This document shows, piece after piece, positions 15,463 through 36,009 of a stretch of 64,000 nucleotides of DNA. The notes under the pieces are model-generated. The model saw nothing but the letters and a program-made list of their open reading frames with translations. It was not told the origin of the DNA and did no database searches. The stretch's first letter is position 1. Each line of letters starts with the position of its first letter. The stretch comes from Ophiura sarsii. Lineage: Eukaryota > Echinodermata > Ophiuroidea > Amphilepidida > Ophiuridae. Both the position numbers and the translations under genes were made by a program. The stretch covers positions 31,831,449-31,895,448 of the forward strand of contig CM069458.1 of assembly GCA_035610835.1 (NCBI GenBank), given 5' to 3'.

Positions 15463-15747
15463 GAGACTAAAACTCAACACTCTAGTCCTGGCCAGAAGTG
15501 GAAGGAGTTTTAGAATAGAATAGCAGAATGGAGTAATACTAATCTTCTTGGAGCCGGAAGCATCTTGTGATGCCCTGCCGATCGCGACAGTTTTCATATA
15601 ACCTCGAAGTGTATTTGTGTTTCCGTAGCTGTGCGGACCATGATATTTATGTATGTGGGTATAATTCAAGGTAGACCCACTCGATCGTTTCATCTGGTAT
15701 TCTTCATCAGATAGCAGAACATTTTTGCGACTGGAGAAATTGTACAT
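15433..15747 (-). other. Protein-like open segment, unknown
   Basis: A 104-codon open frame with balanced composition (MYNFSSRKNVLLSDEEYQMK, then YTHIHKYHGPHSYGNTN). Upstream on the same strand another frame reads AAKTAEEKNLYEEEPKRK next to an A8 run, so this may be a broken exon or processed pseudogene. Its 3' end overlaps the dispersed 15270-15462 repeat. No family recognised. Confidence 0.2.
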
Positions 15748-15965
15748 TACATCTGATGACCAGTATGGGGCTATGAGCTATTTTCTCTTCGGCTCTTCTT
15801 CATAGAGGTTCTTTTCTTCAGCGGTTTTCGCTGCTATTTTTTTTCTCCTCCAGATGACGACGAGAGAACTTGATTAATTACACCAGTTTTGGTTAAAACA
15901 TCATTTGCGCTGAGTTGCTTGTGCCTGGAGTTCTCTGTAGCGGGTTTCGACGATTGCAAAAAAAC

Positions 15966-16025
15966 ATGGCGAAACATTGTTGTCCCTGGATTCGCAAGTG
16001 GACCATTTGTTGTTGCTGCGAGACG
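15966..16025 (+). CDS. Candidate first coding exon, Cys-rich N-terminus
   Basis: ATGGCG in a good context starts MAKHCCPWIRKWTICCCCET, exactly 20 codons, ending before GTGAGG. Clustered Cys and basic/aromatic residues resemble palmitoylated cytosolic N-termini of membrane proteins. No downstream exon was identified, so this is a weak call. Confidence 0.25.
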
Positions 16026-16243
16026 GTGAGGCAGAGTGGTATTATACCTAATTTTAGAATAAGTGTGGTACTATAAGTTTCTGTTAAAGTAAAAATGTAG
16101 ATTAAGAAATGTATTAGGCCTATTTGCAGTATAATATAGGACTCATATTCATGCCCGCATTCGTGCGAGAAATGAAAACGTGAAGTTCACCTGGCCGAAT
16201 TGTGAATTTTTGTTATACAAGCTTTTCTCACGTACAGTTAAGA

Positions 16244-16338
16244 CCACAATTATTCATACCCCTTTGAAAAATATGAGTTTTTTGCGATTTTGGGAACGCA
16301 AAAATCTCATATTTTTCAAGGGGTATGAATAATTGTGG
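16244..16338. repeat. Near-perfect palindromic hairpin (MITE-like)
   Basis: CCACAATTATTCATACCCCT and the rest of a ~43-bp arm is repeated as its reverse complement, with only ATTTTGGGA-like sequence as the loop. Ends with CCACAATTATTCATAC / GTATGAATAATTGTGG. Confidence 0.9.
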
Positions 16339-17280
16339 GGTTTATGTGGACCAACACAATTATGAAATTTTGTGAAGACTAATTGCGGGATTGGACGCGT
16401 TTTCAAAAGACCGTGTGCGTGAGTTAGGTACTGATACGATTCAAGTCAATATACAGGGTGTCTCAAAAAAACCCGTGCACGTGTTTACCCAACTTATGGA
16501 CCATGAACTTCTAGAATTTGGTGCAACAATTGTATACATATTGATAGACTAAATGCTTAGATTTCATATGCCGTTTATTTCATCTAATTTGGTTTTGTCA
16601 ATCCTGAGATATGATCAATTATTTAAAGCTACCTAAAATCGACGTTGTGCCACATTTACAGAAAGAATGCTTAAGATGAGCATTACAACCCTCGTCCTCC
16701 TAAGGGAGGGTGGTCACCGATTGCGCTAAAACGCAAAGAACAGTGACCTAGGGCGTCTAGGGGATCGCTTTTACATCCCCTGCGCTCATTTGACGAAAAC
16801 AAATTGTGGGTGCCACCTTACCCGGGGTAAGGCCAATAGTAGGGGAGGGGTGGGTGCCACCTTACAATTTTTTTTAAATCGCCATTTTGAAACATATTTT
16901 AATTGTATGGTCCTGAATATTATAGCATAGGGCTATGTTAGAAACACCATTTCCCTCACTTATAAGCAAAAAACGGGTGAAATTCCGATATTTGGAACTT
17001 TTTTTGGCGAAGATTTCTATATTGGCCTATTTCACTGTCTAGCAAATACGGTGGGATTTTGAGGTCGGCCATGTTTGGTGACGTCATTGTAACGTCATGC
17101 GTGGGATGTTTGTACTTGTTTTGGTATGTATGGATAAAGGAAACCTCTAGCTATACCATGGTACCCAAATAAGCATACTCTGCATTTCGGATTGGATTTT
17201 CAGGGGGTGGTAACAACCCCCTCCCCTCGCGGAGTAACTCTTTTTATTCATTGCAAACTGTAAAGTGGCACAACGTCGAT

Positions 17281-17905
17281 TATAACAAGCTAAAAGTGAA
17301 TGTATGTATAAACAAAGTGTGCAAAGGAAAAGTTGTTGGGCACACTGGTAAAATGGTTTTACAACAAGTGTTGCTATCATTAATCAAACTGAACTCAAGT
17401 TAAATAACTTATTTATCGATCAATAATATAATTGTTTACGCATTTCAATTGTTTAGATACAAAATTACAAGTTAAATAAATCAAGAGATAAATTTATGAT
17501 AGATAAATAAATAAAAGAAAACTATAAACGCATGGGCGGCCTTTATAATTGATACAAATTGACATAACAATGATGTTACATTAATCCACCATCAAGTATA
17601 AAAAATAGAAAAATAAAAGGATAACATGGAATATTCGAAAATCGAACCCGTGATTGCCGATTGCCAACGACATGGCCAACCTATGCACGCCACAGAGATC
17701 CACGAGTATAATTGTGATAGTTTTATTATTTAAACATATCTATTTATTTATAACGAACGGATTTTTATTGTGCCATTTTTGCCAAATGTGTGTGTTTCTC
17801 TCGCACAAAATGTGTTTGTAATGTGATTATATTCCTTATTTTTAAAGAACGGTAATTTTTTTTGACATTTTAACACCAAATGGCGTCATAATATGGTCAA
17901 CACCA
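17281..17905. repeat. 0.6-kb dispersed repeat, copy 1
   Basis: Collinear with 18839-19455, from TATAACAAGCTAAAAGTGA to AATGGCGTCAT. On the minus strand it contains a tRNA-like T-arm (ACGGGTTCGATTTTCG near 17640-17658), so it may include a tRNA-derived SINE module. Confidence 0.85.
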
Positions 17906-17991
17906 GCAGCGCTGTCCGTGTGGGCACGCATACAGATGATGCCGGCTGGCCAAACAATCCAGCGGCAAGACCCCGCATATAAAACAAAGTG

Positions 17992-18062
17992 ATCCTATGG
18001 GGCTCGAACTCACAACCTTTCGCTCCTCATGTCAACGTTCCGTCCACTACACCAACCGTGCT
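17992..18062 (-). repeat. tRNA-derived SINE head
   Basis: On the minus strand TTGGTGTAGTGG is a good pol III A box and GAGTTCGAGCCCC a B box, spaced as in a tRNA. The acceptor ends do not pair, so it is a SINE or pseudo-tRNA rather than a working tRNA gene. Confidence 0.6.
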
Positions 18063-18446
18063 AATTAAACAGACTGTTGGCGAATAATGTATTAATATCT
18101 AACTTTATTAATTGGACCGGGGTTAATGCACATGGGTTAATGTGTAATTCTACATTCCCGACAAACACTCTGTTCAAAGGCACAAAAAGTGGACTTGTTT
18201 AAAGCATTTTTTAGCAATTCTGAGGTGGGCAGTTCGATTTTCTTTCTCGAATTGTTTAGAAAACCATCCATTTTAGAACATCTGAAATTTAAAATGAACT
18301 GCCCACCCACCTGGGAAAGTATGATGCCGAGAGGGCATATATTTTGCACATAAATCCAATATAAGAGTTCTGTAAATCGACAGAAATATGACGTCATAAC
18401 CATTGCTTCGGGACAAAATGGCGCGGTACCCCACCCCCCTAAATAT

Positions 18447-18632
18447 GTCCTATCCAATACAATCATATTGGTATAAACCCTTATTATGGTGCTAGACAGT
18501 GACATAATCATGTGATCAACACTGTCCCCTCTCATTGTTGGACTTCTTAACCAAGCTCATTCTGACTTAGATGTTAGTTGAGAGAGAGGTTGTGTCTGGA
18601 TCTTCAACCAGACAAGACGAGTTGAGGGTACC
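18447..18632. repeat. Dispersed ~190-bp repeat, copy 2
   Basis: Second copy of the 15270-15462 sequence in the same orientation. A G run (about 18651-18675) follows. Confidence 0.85.
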
Positions 18633-18838
18633 GAGTAGAAGGGGAGGGAGAGGGGGGGGGGGGGGGGGGGGGGGGTACCGCGCCATTGTGCGATATTTTG
18701 CGAAAACGATCGTGGTTATCACGTGATACGTACAGTTGAAAACATTATTTACACTGTTTTAACGAAATGCACTATGAGATTGTGTTACCAGCCTAAAATC
18801 AAAGAGGTCGCAAACTTGCTTACAATTGTATATTAGCC

Positions 18839-19455
18839 TAGCTATAACAAGCTAAAAGTGACATCTCTGAATGTATAAACAAAGTGTGCAAAGGAGAAAT
18901 TGTTGGGCACACTGGTAAAATGATTTTACAACAAGTGTTGCTATCATTTTCAAACTGAACTCAATTTAAATCACTTGAGCAATAATATAATTGTTTACGC
19001 ATTTTAATTGTTTAGATACAAAGTTAAATAAATCAAGAGTTAAATGATAGATAAATAAATTTAAAAAAAACTATAAACGCATGGGCGGCCTTTATAATTG
19101 ATAAAAATTGACATAACAATGATGTTACATTAATCCACCATCAAGTTTAAAAGATAGAAAAATAAAAGGATGACAAGCAATTTACGGGAATCGAACCCAT
19201 GATTGCCGATTGCCAACGACATGTCCAACGTATGCACGGCACAGAGACCGATGAGTATAATAGTGATAGTTTTATTATTTAGCAATATCCATTTATTTAT
19301 AACGAACGGATTTTATTGTGCCATTTTTGCCAAATTTGTGTTTCTCTCGCACAAAATGTGTTTGTAATGTGATTATACTCCTTATTTTTGAAAAGAACGG
19401 AAAAAAACGTTGATATTTTCGAACACAAAAATGGCGTCATTTATACGGTCCACAA
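18839..19455. repeat. 0.6-kb dispersed repeat, copy 2
   Basis: Second copy of 17281-17905 in the same orientation, with small deletions. The minus strand again carries a T-arm-like ATGGGTTCGATTCCCGT near 19187-19203. Confidence 0.85.
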
Positions 19456-19555
19456 TCGGTGTGCGACTGAACCATGAAGCTAAGCTTAGCTTCATGTTGT
19501 GACGTGTCGTGTTGCATTATTCATGTTACGATCTGTTATACACAGCGAACATGCA

Positions 19556-19655
19556 NNNNNNNNNNNNNNNNNNNNNNNNNNNNNNNNNNNNNNNNNNNNN
19601 NNNNNNNNNNNNNNNNNNNNNNNNNNNNNNNNNNNNNNNNNNNNNNNNNNNNNNN
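19556..19655. other. Assembly gap (100 N)
   Basis: Exactly 100 N bases, the usual placeholder for a gap of unknown size. Reading frames crossing it are meaningless. Confidence 0.99.
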
Positions 19656-19849
19656 GTAATAAATCATGTAATTTGTCAACCGCTGACTATGTGGTCCATT
19701 TTCAGGGTTATGAAGGTTAGTTTATGCCCTTGGGGCATAATTATGTCCTTTGCAGTCTTTTAATTGGACCACATAGTGGGAAATATAGACACATCCTTTG
19801 ATGATTTGTTACCGACGAAATGTCAAATCACCGGTCCAAAAGTGTTAAG

Positions 19850-19990
19850 GGACTGGAAACATAATGTTGGTGAAAACGATATAGTCCCTTACTATTTAAC
19901 CTCACCAAATCCATTCTCCAATTTGAAAATGAAATATATGCCACTCTGCTAATTCACCAAATACCACTTCATAAGTTATTTCGAAGTCCC
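19850..19990. mobile_element. Fragment of the TA-MITE family
   Basis: GATATAGTCCCTTACTATTT onward matches the reverse complement of the interior of the element at 42327-43404 (around 42740-42870), including TTTAACCTCACCAAATCC and TTCACCAAATACCACT. Confidence 0.75.
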
Positions 19991-20545
19991 TTAACACACA
20001 TAGTATCAGTTCTTATTCGACATTTCAATAGAGATCATAATCCCTGTACTATATATAAAATCTTTGGTATTACTGTTATTAGCATGAGTGCTCATGTGAC
20101 GTTAGTTAAATTGTAACACTACTTGAATTGGAACCAACAAACCATTGACTAAAATCATCATAGTGGAACATTCACATGCCAAATTGAATACTGCTAAATT
20201 CCAAAATAGTCTTGCAATACTAACATCAAAACATTTAATACAATGGTCCTTTCAATCTCATGTCACTAACCAGTACTAAGCACTGCCTGGTACTTGCATT
20301 ACATTACACAATCAAATACATGTTTCTTTTACCCAATAACAATAATAGTCATGTAAAATTATATAAGATCGTGTTCCTTAAGTTGGGACCCCTTTGTGTG
20401 ACATGTACGAAAAATGGAAAAATTACATGGGTTATGCTTAAAACGTGTTAACCATGAAAACTATAAATAGGAATATAAGGAAAGTATACATTTCCTGAAA
20501 GCCTACACATTTTCATATCTCACAATGTCAATATCAAGGTCATTG

Positions 20546-21070
20546 TACAGGGTGTGTAGAAAATATACAGGGTGCAAAATGAAGAAATGTACTAAAAATA
20601 CAACATTTTCACTTGCCATTTTCATACATTGAAGATAACATAATATTTTATTAAGTTGTATAATTGCCACCTTTGTCTTTAGTTATAAATGGTACCTTAT
20701 ACAGGGTGGTCAAAATGTGCGAAAAGATAATTATGTGAAAACCTATTTGCTAAATATATTTAACCATTGTCATAATTTGGTGTCATAGTAAGTTTTAAAT
20801 TGACCTTTTGTAATGATATTACTTCATTTAAACATGCTATGCCAAATAAACACCATATTATACAGGGTGCACCAAGCGGAATGTATGTATGTATATCGAG
20901 TTCTCAATCCATGCAAGTGTTTACCTTTTCTTCACTTTTTCGATGAAATTAATAATGAACAATTAAATACTCATGCATGGAATTGTCATTTCACAATAAA
21001 AACACGATATGCCTAGCTATACACGTACAGAATTGAAATAGTGCCATTAAAATTATATACAGGGTGTTAC
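20546..21070. repeat. Cluster of TACAGGGTG motifs
   Basis: TACAGGGTG occurs near 20546, 20567, 20699, 20860 and 21057, all in one orientation, and again near 16453. TACAGGGTG-type words are common transposon termini, so this is likely a set of degenerate element ends. No coding region. Confidence 0.5.
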
Positions 21071-21429
21071 AAAATCTAAAATATTATGGAGCACTTCTTT
21101 ATGAAAACTATTTCCTAGTGAAACATATCTAATATTCTAGGAAAATTAAAGTAAGAGAATTCCAGATCAAATATATATCAAGGGTTTAGGGTATATGCTT
21201 GGTATAAGACATTCATAAGTTAGTGTAGTGTCAAAGCCCAATCATGGAATAAAGCCGTATACTCCTTTAATCCGTCAATAGAGGTGCAATGAAGTCCTAC
21301 CTGCAATATTGGATTGTGTTTTCAAAAAATCCCGGCATAGAGCTGTCAAGAGCCGAGTTAGCATGCATTCAAATGAAATACGTAACAATAGACAAACTGG
21401 ATTAACAGCACTTTAATATCCTAGACACG

Positions 21430-22100
21430 ACATATTACATGTATTATGACATTATTGGCAACACAAATATACGCGATCGCGGCGCCAGTGATCACTGGGT
21501 AAATCATTGTTACGTGCACTTATCGGTTCCGAGATGGTCTTGATGTTCTGTTGACTGTATCCTGAGAGTTCTATCAGATAGTCATCGTACGCGTCCCACG
21601 GCGATGACCGGAAGATGAGAGTTCCACCTGACGGTTGGCATCCACGCACGGCGATGCTCAGTGAATGTCTTTATCCCGGTCTTTATAAGCCGGAGCACGA
21701 GAGTTTCACCAGACGGTTGGCATCCATAGCGATGATCGGTAGAGGTCCTTCTATGCCGGAGGACGAGACCAGGAAGTTGGTGCAATGTCAATCCGGTTGG
21801 GTAAGGCGACGTTATACAGCCACACTGGTTAATATAATGTATATATCTCAAACCTGGTCTGAGTCACGGGTCCGACGCGAGTAGTAATAATTCTATAAAT
21901 GTCTCATAGGAATCTCATCGTAGTTCCGCATCCGCGGTATCGTGGCTCCCCTGCTCCCCGCCCTTCTTGTATCTTCCTTTTTCTTGTTTATCTTTCTCCC
22001 CACCACGCGTTCGTGTTGCCAAGCGCTTTGCGTGTCATATGACGCGTGACGCAGTGCGGCGCGTGTTGTACTTCATGTCTTGCCTATGACTTCCCGATAA
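21430..22100. other. CpG-richer segment with short tandem repeat; no gene recognised
   Basis: This stretch has more CG dinucleotides than its surroundings. Around 21625-21760 a roughly 85-bp unit with GACGGTTGGCATCCA is repeated twice. Open frames on the minus strand here follow the repeat (CQPSG.TL twice) and I cannot assign them. Confidence 0.35.
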
Positions 22101-23063
22101 GAGCACTCTTATAATTATAGTTTTTGTATACAAAACGTGGTTGCTTAGTGACAGCCTAATATACCTTGATTTAGGCTATTGACGGGTTTTGTTAATACTT
22201 TTGTTTTCTCGTTCGCTTCAAAAGATTCTAAATCGCAGTGGTATAGCTAGGGGAAATAAAAGTGAACCGATGTGACAGACTTCGTTTCAACCAAAATGGT
22301 TGTTACCAAATAAAATGTACAATATCTTACATAGGACCCATGTCAAATGAACAACAGTACCGTCAGGCCCATGCGTCCGGGCGGGGTTAGCCTTTGAACA
22401 AGGTCTTGCATTGTAGTTTTCAATTTCTAAACGTGTGCGTCGATTACGGTCGATACTTAACATTTCTGGTGTGTCCATAGCTAGCTATGCAGTAGCGCCA
22501 ACAAATATTCGTACAAACAAGAAAATAAAACAAAAACCCACATACACTTTACACTAATAAAATACATAAATACACGTTTCAATTCAACTTTCGCCTATCC
22601 TTTAGCGTAAATAAAGAGTAGGACTTGGATAAGTCTAAAAAATTGACGCGGACAGGCGGTAAATTGAATTGAATGTATACCGGCAGCATGCGCAGCGGGT
22701 GACTTACCACTACATGTAGGTCTAAAACCATTTGGTATTTAATATGTAGGCGTCGATACACGCGGGTGGGGTCGGGCGGCGGGAGGGAGGAGAACGGGGA
22801 GGGGGTTGGGGGAGGGGGTTGAAGAATGTATACTTTTAAATAGATTAAATGAATAATTAAGAAGTTAATGGTTTGTATACACTACTTTATGAATGATATT
22901 TGTCTGCAAATGTCTCACTGTTCTAACATTACATGCTTTTTTCTTTGTTACGATGTTGAAGTATTATATCATTCCTATGGTAATTCCGATGCATTTGCAT
23001 AATGATTGCAATGATTTCAACCAAACAATATTGGTATCATACAGCGAAATAAAAATGACATAC

Positions 23064-32202
<9,139 letters not shown>

Positions 32203-32209
32203 AGTGTTG

Positions 32210-33300
32210 TCCGATCATTCCAAGCTCGGCCCATATGTTTATCAATGATCAATCGGTGGTCGTATATAGAAGATTAGTCGGTTTCATATCGGAATCATCA
32301 AATTAAACGTTTCACATTCTGAGATATGTTTGAGTTCCCCATATCCTATCAAATGTATCTGCGACGAGAAAAAAAAACCCGAACAAGAATAGATTAAGAA
32401 GTTGGCATTTTCTTCTCCTGTCCGTGTAGCGCGTGATATTCCTTTGAACACGGACTAGTTTTAACTGGTTAGGTCTTGAGTACATGTAAACTCCTTACAA
32501 AAAGTATCGAAACACATTACACATGATCCAATACTTAACGGCCCGAAAGGGTATTGTTTAACCGAAGCAAATTACCCAGTGCATAATTTTGTTCTGCGTA
32601 TTTTGACACCTCAATTGTTGAGATACGATGATGTGGAGCGTAGTTATGGCTATTTCAATGGTCGTAGGTCCAGTTTCAGGTTTGCATTTATTGTTTTGAA
32701 TGATCAGGTTTATGCTTTACACACGTGTACAAAAATGCAACATACACACACAAACCGGGCTCATAAATGAAGATAATGTGTTTATCGATACGTGTCAGTC
32801 CCTGTTGCAGAATATGCCACGTGTTCATTATGATTATTTACTGGCATTTTTATTAAACAAAACGCCTAAAGTTATCAAATACATTTTAATATAGGCATGA
32901 AAATATTAATACTGTTTTTCTGCAGTAGAATATGCCACGTGTTTATTATCATGATTATTTACTGGTATTTTAATTAAACAAAACGCCTAAATTAAGCTAT
33001 CAAATACATTTTATTTTTTGCATGAAAACATTATTAATATTTTTCTGCAGTAAAAACTGACACGTGTTGATGTCATTACATGATGTCTTTTTAATTAAAA
33101 CAAACCCATCCAATCATTTCAATCATACCAAACACACACACTCCTCAAAACGTTATTTTCAATCACCATTATCAATAGCGTAAAACTCTCTTACGTGACC
33201 CCACGTTTCCTATCCTTTTAGTTTCGATTGAATTTAAACTTTAAAGTATATCATGAATAGTATAATGTCAGTATCTCAATATGATGGTCATCGGTTTTCC
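32210..33300. other. No gene recognised; a ~110-bp local repeat
   Basis: ATGCCACGTGTT(C/T)ATTATGATTATTTACTGG and AACAAAACGCCTAAA recur in two tandem units (about 32815-32900 and 32930-33020), with a third degenerate unit. Otherwise unique AT-rich sequence. Confidence 0.5.
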
Positions 33301-34830
33301 TTCTAATGGGCCCCTCACATGTATCCGTGTGAGCTGGGCGGCCCCTTACCGTCTTATATAAAACTAACAGAGTCTAACACGGTCCACAATCAGCAAAAAA
33401 TGTCAACGGCCGCATTGAATTTGTTTTTGTAACCGGGTTGATACCGTTCTATACCGGGTCCTCATCGGCCTGAAACCGGGCTCATATCACCTCCTCACCA
33501 GGTCCTTACCGGCCGGAACGCCTGGGTACCGTCCGAACCGCCTTGATAACGTCGTCAAACGCCCTTTATAAGCTGAGCGCTCAAGCTCGCCGCTTCACTT
33601 AAATTCTGGGAATCTCTGTATTAGTCATACATGTATCCATGTAACCTGGCCGAACCTTACCGTGTGACAAATTGGTGCAGACGGCGGTACACGGTGAGGA
33701 CACACGGTGGGCCGTTTCGCGTCTGTCGAACAAGTTGCCGGGTAAAATGCCGGCCATCCGCGCCTGGCAGGAATTTTGAGCATGCTCAAAACCTGCCGGG
33801 TGAGTAAAAGCGGCGGCTAGCCCGGTTTGAGGGCGATATAAAGACGGCGCACCCGTTTCTCGCCCGTTCGCAGGGCGGAGGTGGTAGGCGGCCACCTTAC
33901 CGTCTAATAGAAAAACAACAGAGTCCAAACAATTTCAATTAGTAAACAAATGTCAACGGGCGCATTGATTTTTTGTTGTGGTCACCGGGTCCATACCGTT
34001 ATATACTGGGTCCTCACCGGCCGGCTACCGGGCTCACCGTCCTCATACATTTGTAGCTTACCGTTCTCACCGGGTGCATAACACCTCCTCACCATGTCCT
34101 CGGTCGATACCGTTCTACACAGAGTCTGTACCGTGTTATCACCGGACTGGTACATGACTCACCGGCCTCATACAGTTCTCGCTTACCGTTCTCACCGTGT
34201 CCTCACCGTGTGCATACGTACCACCTCCATATACCGGGTCCTCGCCGGTCGGAAGGCCTGGGTACCGGCCGAACCGCCTTGAAGGGGTTCCTCAGGCTTC
34301 CTTTTTTTGAAATAGTCCAGACGCTAAACATGTTTTTGTTTTTTTGTTTTGTTTTTTGCCTTTTTGTTGTGCAAACGGTTAACCAGGCGGCATGCGCCCG
34401 TTCGCAGCCCATCGCTGAGATGGTCTACGTCCACCGCCGTCCATCACCGCCCTGCGAACGGGCGCGAAACGGGTGCGAAACGGATGCGAAACGGGTGCGC
34501 CGTCCTTATACCGTCCTCATACCGGGCTCTCATCGTTCGCCGCCGTTTTTACTCACCCGCCAGGAGTTTTGAACATGCTCAAAACTCCGCTGGCCGGCAA
34601 AGTACCGTGAACGTGTTCAACGGACGGGAAACGGCCCACCGTGTGTGCCGCCGTCCGCACCCATTTTTCACACGGTTTCTACTGTGTAACTTAACGGTAA
34701 TTACCGTTCAGTTGCCCATTAGAAACAGCCAGATAACGCTAATTAACGCTAAATTTTCCAACGGCAAAAACCTGCACGGCAAACCAGGTTTGTTTGTTAA
34801 TTAACTTGCCCAGTAGAAACAGCCACCCGT
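33300..34830. mobile_element. GC-rich foldback element with ACCGG-rich interior
   Basis: About 33645-33900 is homologous to the reverse complement of about 34424-34690 (both carry GAGCATG.TCAAAAC, GGTGAGTAAAA.CGGCGGC and GGCGCACCCGTTTC). The interior repeats ACCGGGTCCTCACCGG-like words many times, and 34456-34500 is a tandem GCGAAACGGGT array. The right end carries TTTCTACTG...CAGTAGAAACAGCC words shared with 51.46-52.45 kb. Open frames here follow the repeats and are not genes. Confidence 0.7.
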
Positions 34831-34839
34831 TAAATAAAT

Positions 34840-35380
34840 ATTGAACATTACTTCAGCAAAACAGACTTGTCCACGGAGCATCATTTTTCTTAGGTACATG
34901 TATGGTAAACACAACTGCAACATCAAAAGAACTTTATCTTAACAGTCTTAGGGAGCACATGAAAACTCGACCGCGCGGCAACCGCCGGTTCCGCCCGGTT
35001 GGACCGCATATCATTGTTTAGAACAATAGAAACCGGCTGCAAACGCACGGAACCCCACGGAACCGGCGGTTGCCGGGCGGTCGAGTTTTGATGTGCTCCC
35101 TTACCTTTAGTTTGTTGTGGCGTTAATTGAGGTGCCATACTATGAGAATGCTTTTAAGCCATCTCTGTGTGTTCTTATCATTCCATCATAAAAAACAACA
35201 ACAAAATAACACCTGTGTTCCTTAAAAAAATAATAAATCATTGTTAAATGATTAGTTTTGATGTCTCACTTGTGTTCAATCATGCCTTTCCTTTTGATGT
35301 TGCAGTTGTGTTTACCATACATGTACCTAAGAAAAATGATGCTCCGTGGACAAGTCTGTTTTGCTGAAGTAATGTTCAAT
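34840..35380. mobile_element. Nested inverted repeat
   Basis: Outer arms 34840-34929 and 35291-35380 are essentially perfect inverted copies of about 90 bp. Inside them, about 34948-34996 and 35053-35103 form a second inverted pair (AGGGAGCACAT.AAAACTCGACC). No ORF of interest. Confidence 0.9.
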
Positions 35381-35589
35381 AGACCATATCTTGAAAACCA
35401 CTCAACCAAAATAAATATTTTTTCAGGGTAGATGCTCCATTACCCATTCTTTATAATAAAATTAAAAAACACAGATATCAAATTACAGGAAGTGAACAAA
35501 TATCACTTTCATTTTGGGTAAACTTTTTATTGGGTCACCCTGTAGAGAGAGATGGATGATTCGTCACCAAAAATGCAACGCCACCACCC

Positions 35590-35983
35590 TTTTTGGGTGG
35601 TGAGTTCAAAACACATGGCCTTACAGCAAATAATCTTTATTTTAAATGGTCAACTGTAGATATAAAAGTTATACTCGGGATATTTGTTGTGAAAAATTCT
35701 CGCAGGAAAAGAGAAAATACGGTATTTAGTAGTTGCAACTTTGATAAAGGGTCAAATTATGTCATTTCCCACATATTTACATTATTTTTTTGCATCTCTT
35801 AAAGTTTAGGAGTATTTTGGACTTGGCGTCGCACATATCTGAATTTGTGTTTAGTTTTGACTATATTCAACTCATAAAAGGGTACAATCAGATGAAAAAA
35901 AACATTAGCTTGATATTTATATTAGTTAGAGGAGGTAAAAGTTACATTATTACATTCAGATTTGATTGTTATCTTTTTCACAG
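35590..35983 (+). repeat. Conserved 5' block of F-box copy 1
   Basis: Sequence such as TATACTCGGG.TATTTGTTG, TTTGATAAAGGGTCAAAT and GGAGTATTTTGGACTTGGCG is shared with about 46300-46654, and its 3' part with 55370-55542 upstream of the third gene. It may hold the common promoter or a 5'-UTR exon; it ends at the acceptor TTTTTCACAG. Confidence 0.6.
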
Positions 35984-36009
35984 ATCCAAAGGCGATATGT
36001 AGAAGGGGT

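Noticed and set aside
18137..18535. 132-codon minus-strand frame
   Set aside because: It overlaps the dispersed 18447-18632 repeat; the other repeat copy does not keep the frame.
19474..19763. Frames crossing the N run
   Set aside because: The sequence is an assembly gap.
21452..21884. Overlapping frames in the CpG-rich block
   Set aside because: They follow the local tandem repeat on both strands; no family recognised.
22287..22478. 63-codon minus-strand frame below module a3
   Set aside because: No SET or module-a similarity and no acceptor in phase; probably chance.
34094..34804. Overlapping open frames in the GC-rich foldback
   Set aside because: They exist because of repeat words and low stop density in GC-rich sequence; several frames are open at once and none has domain signatures.
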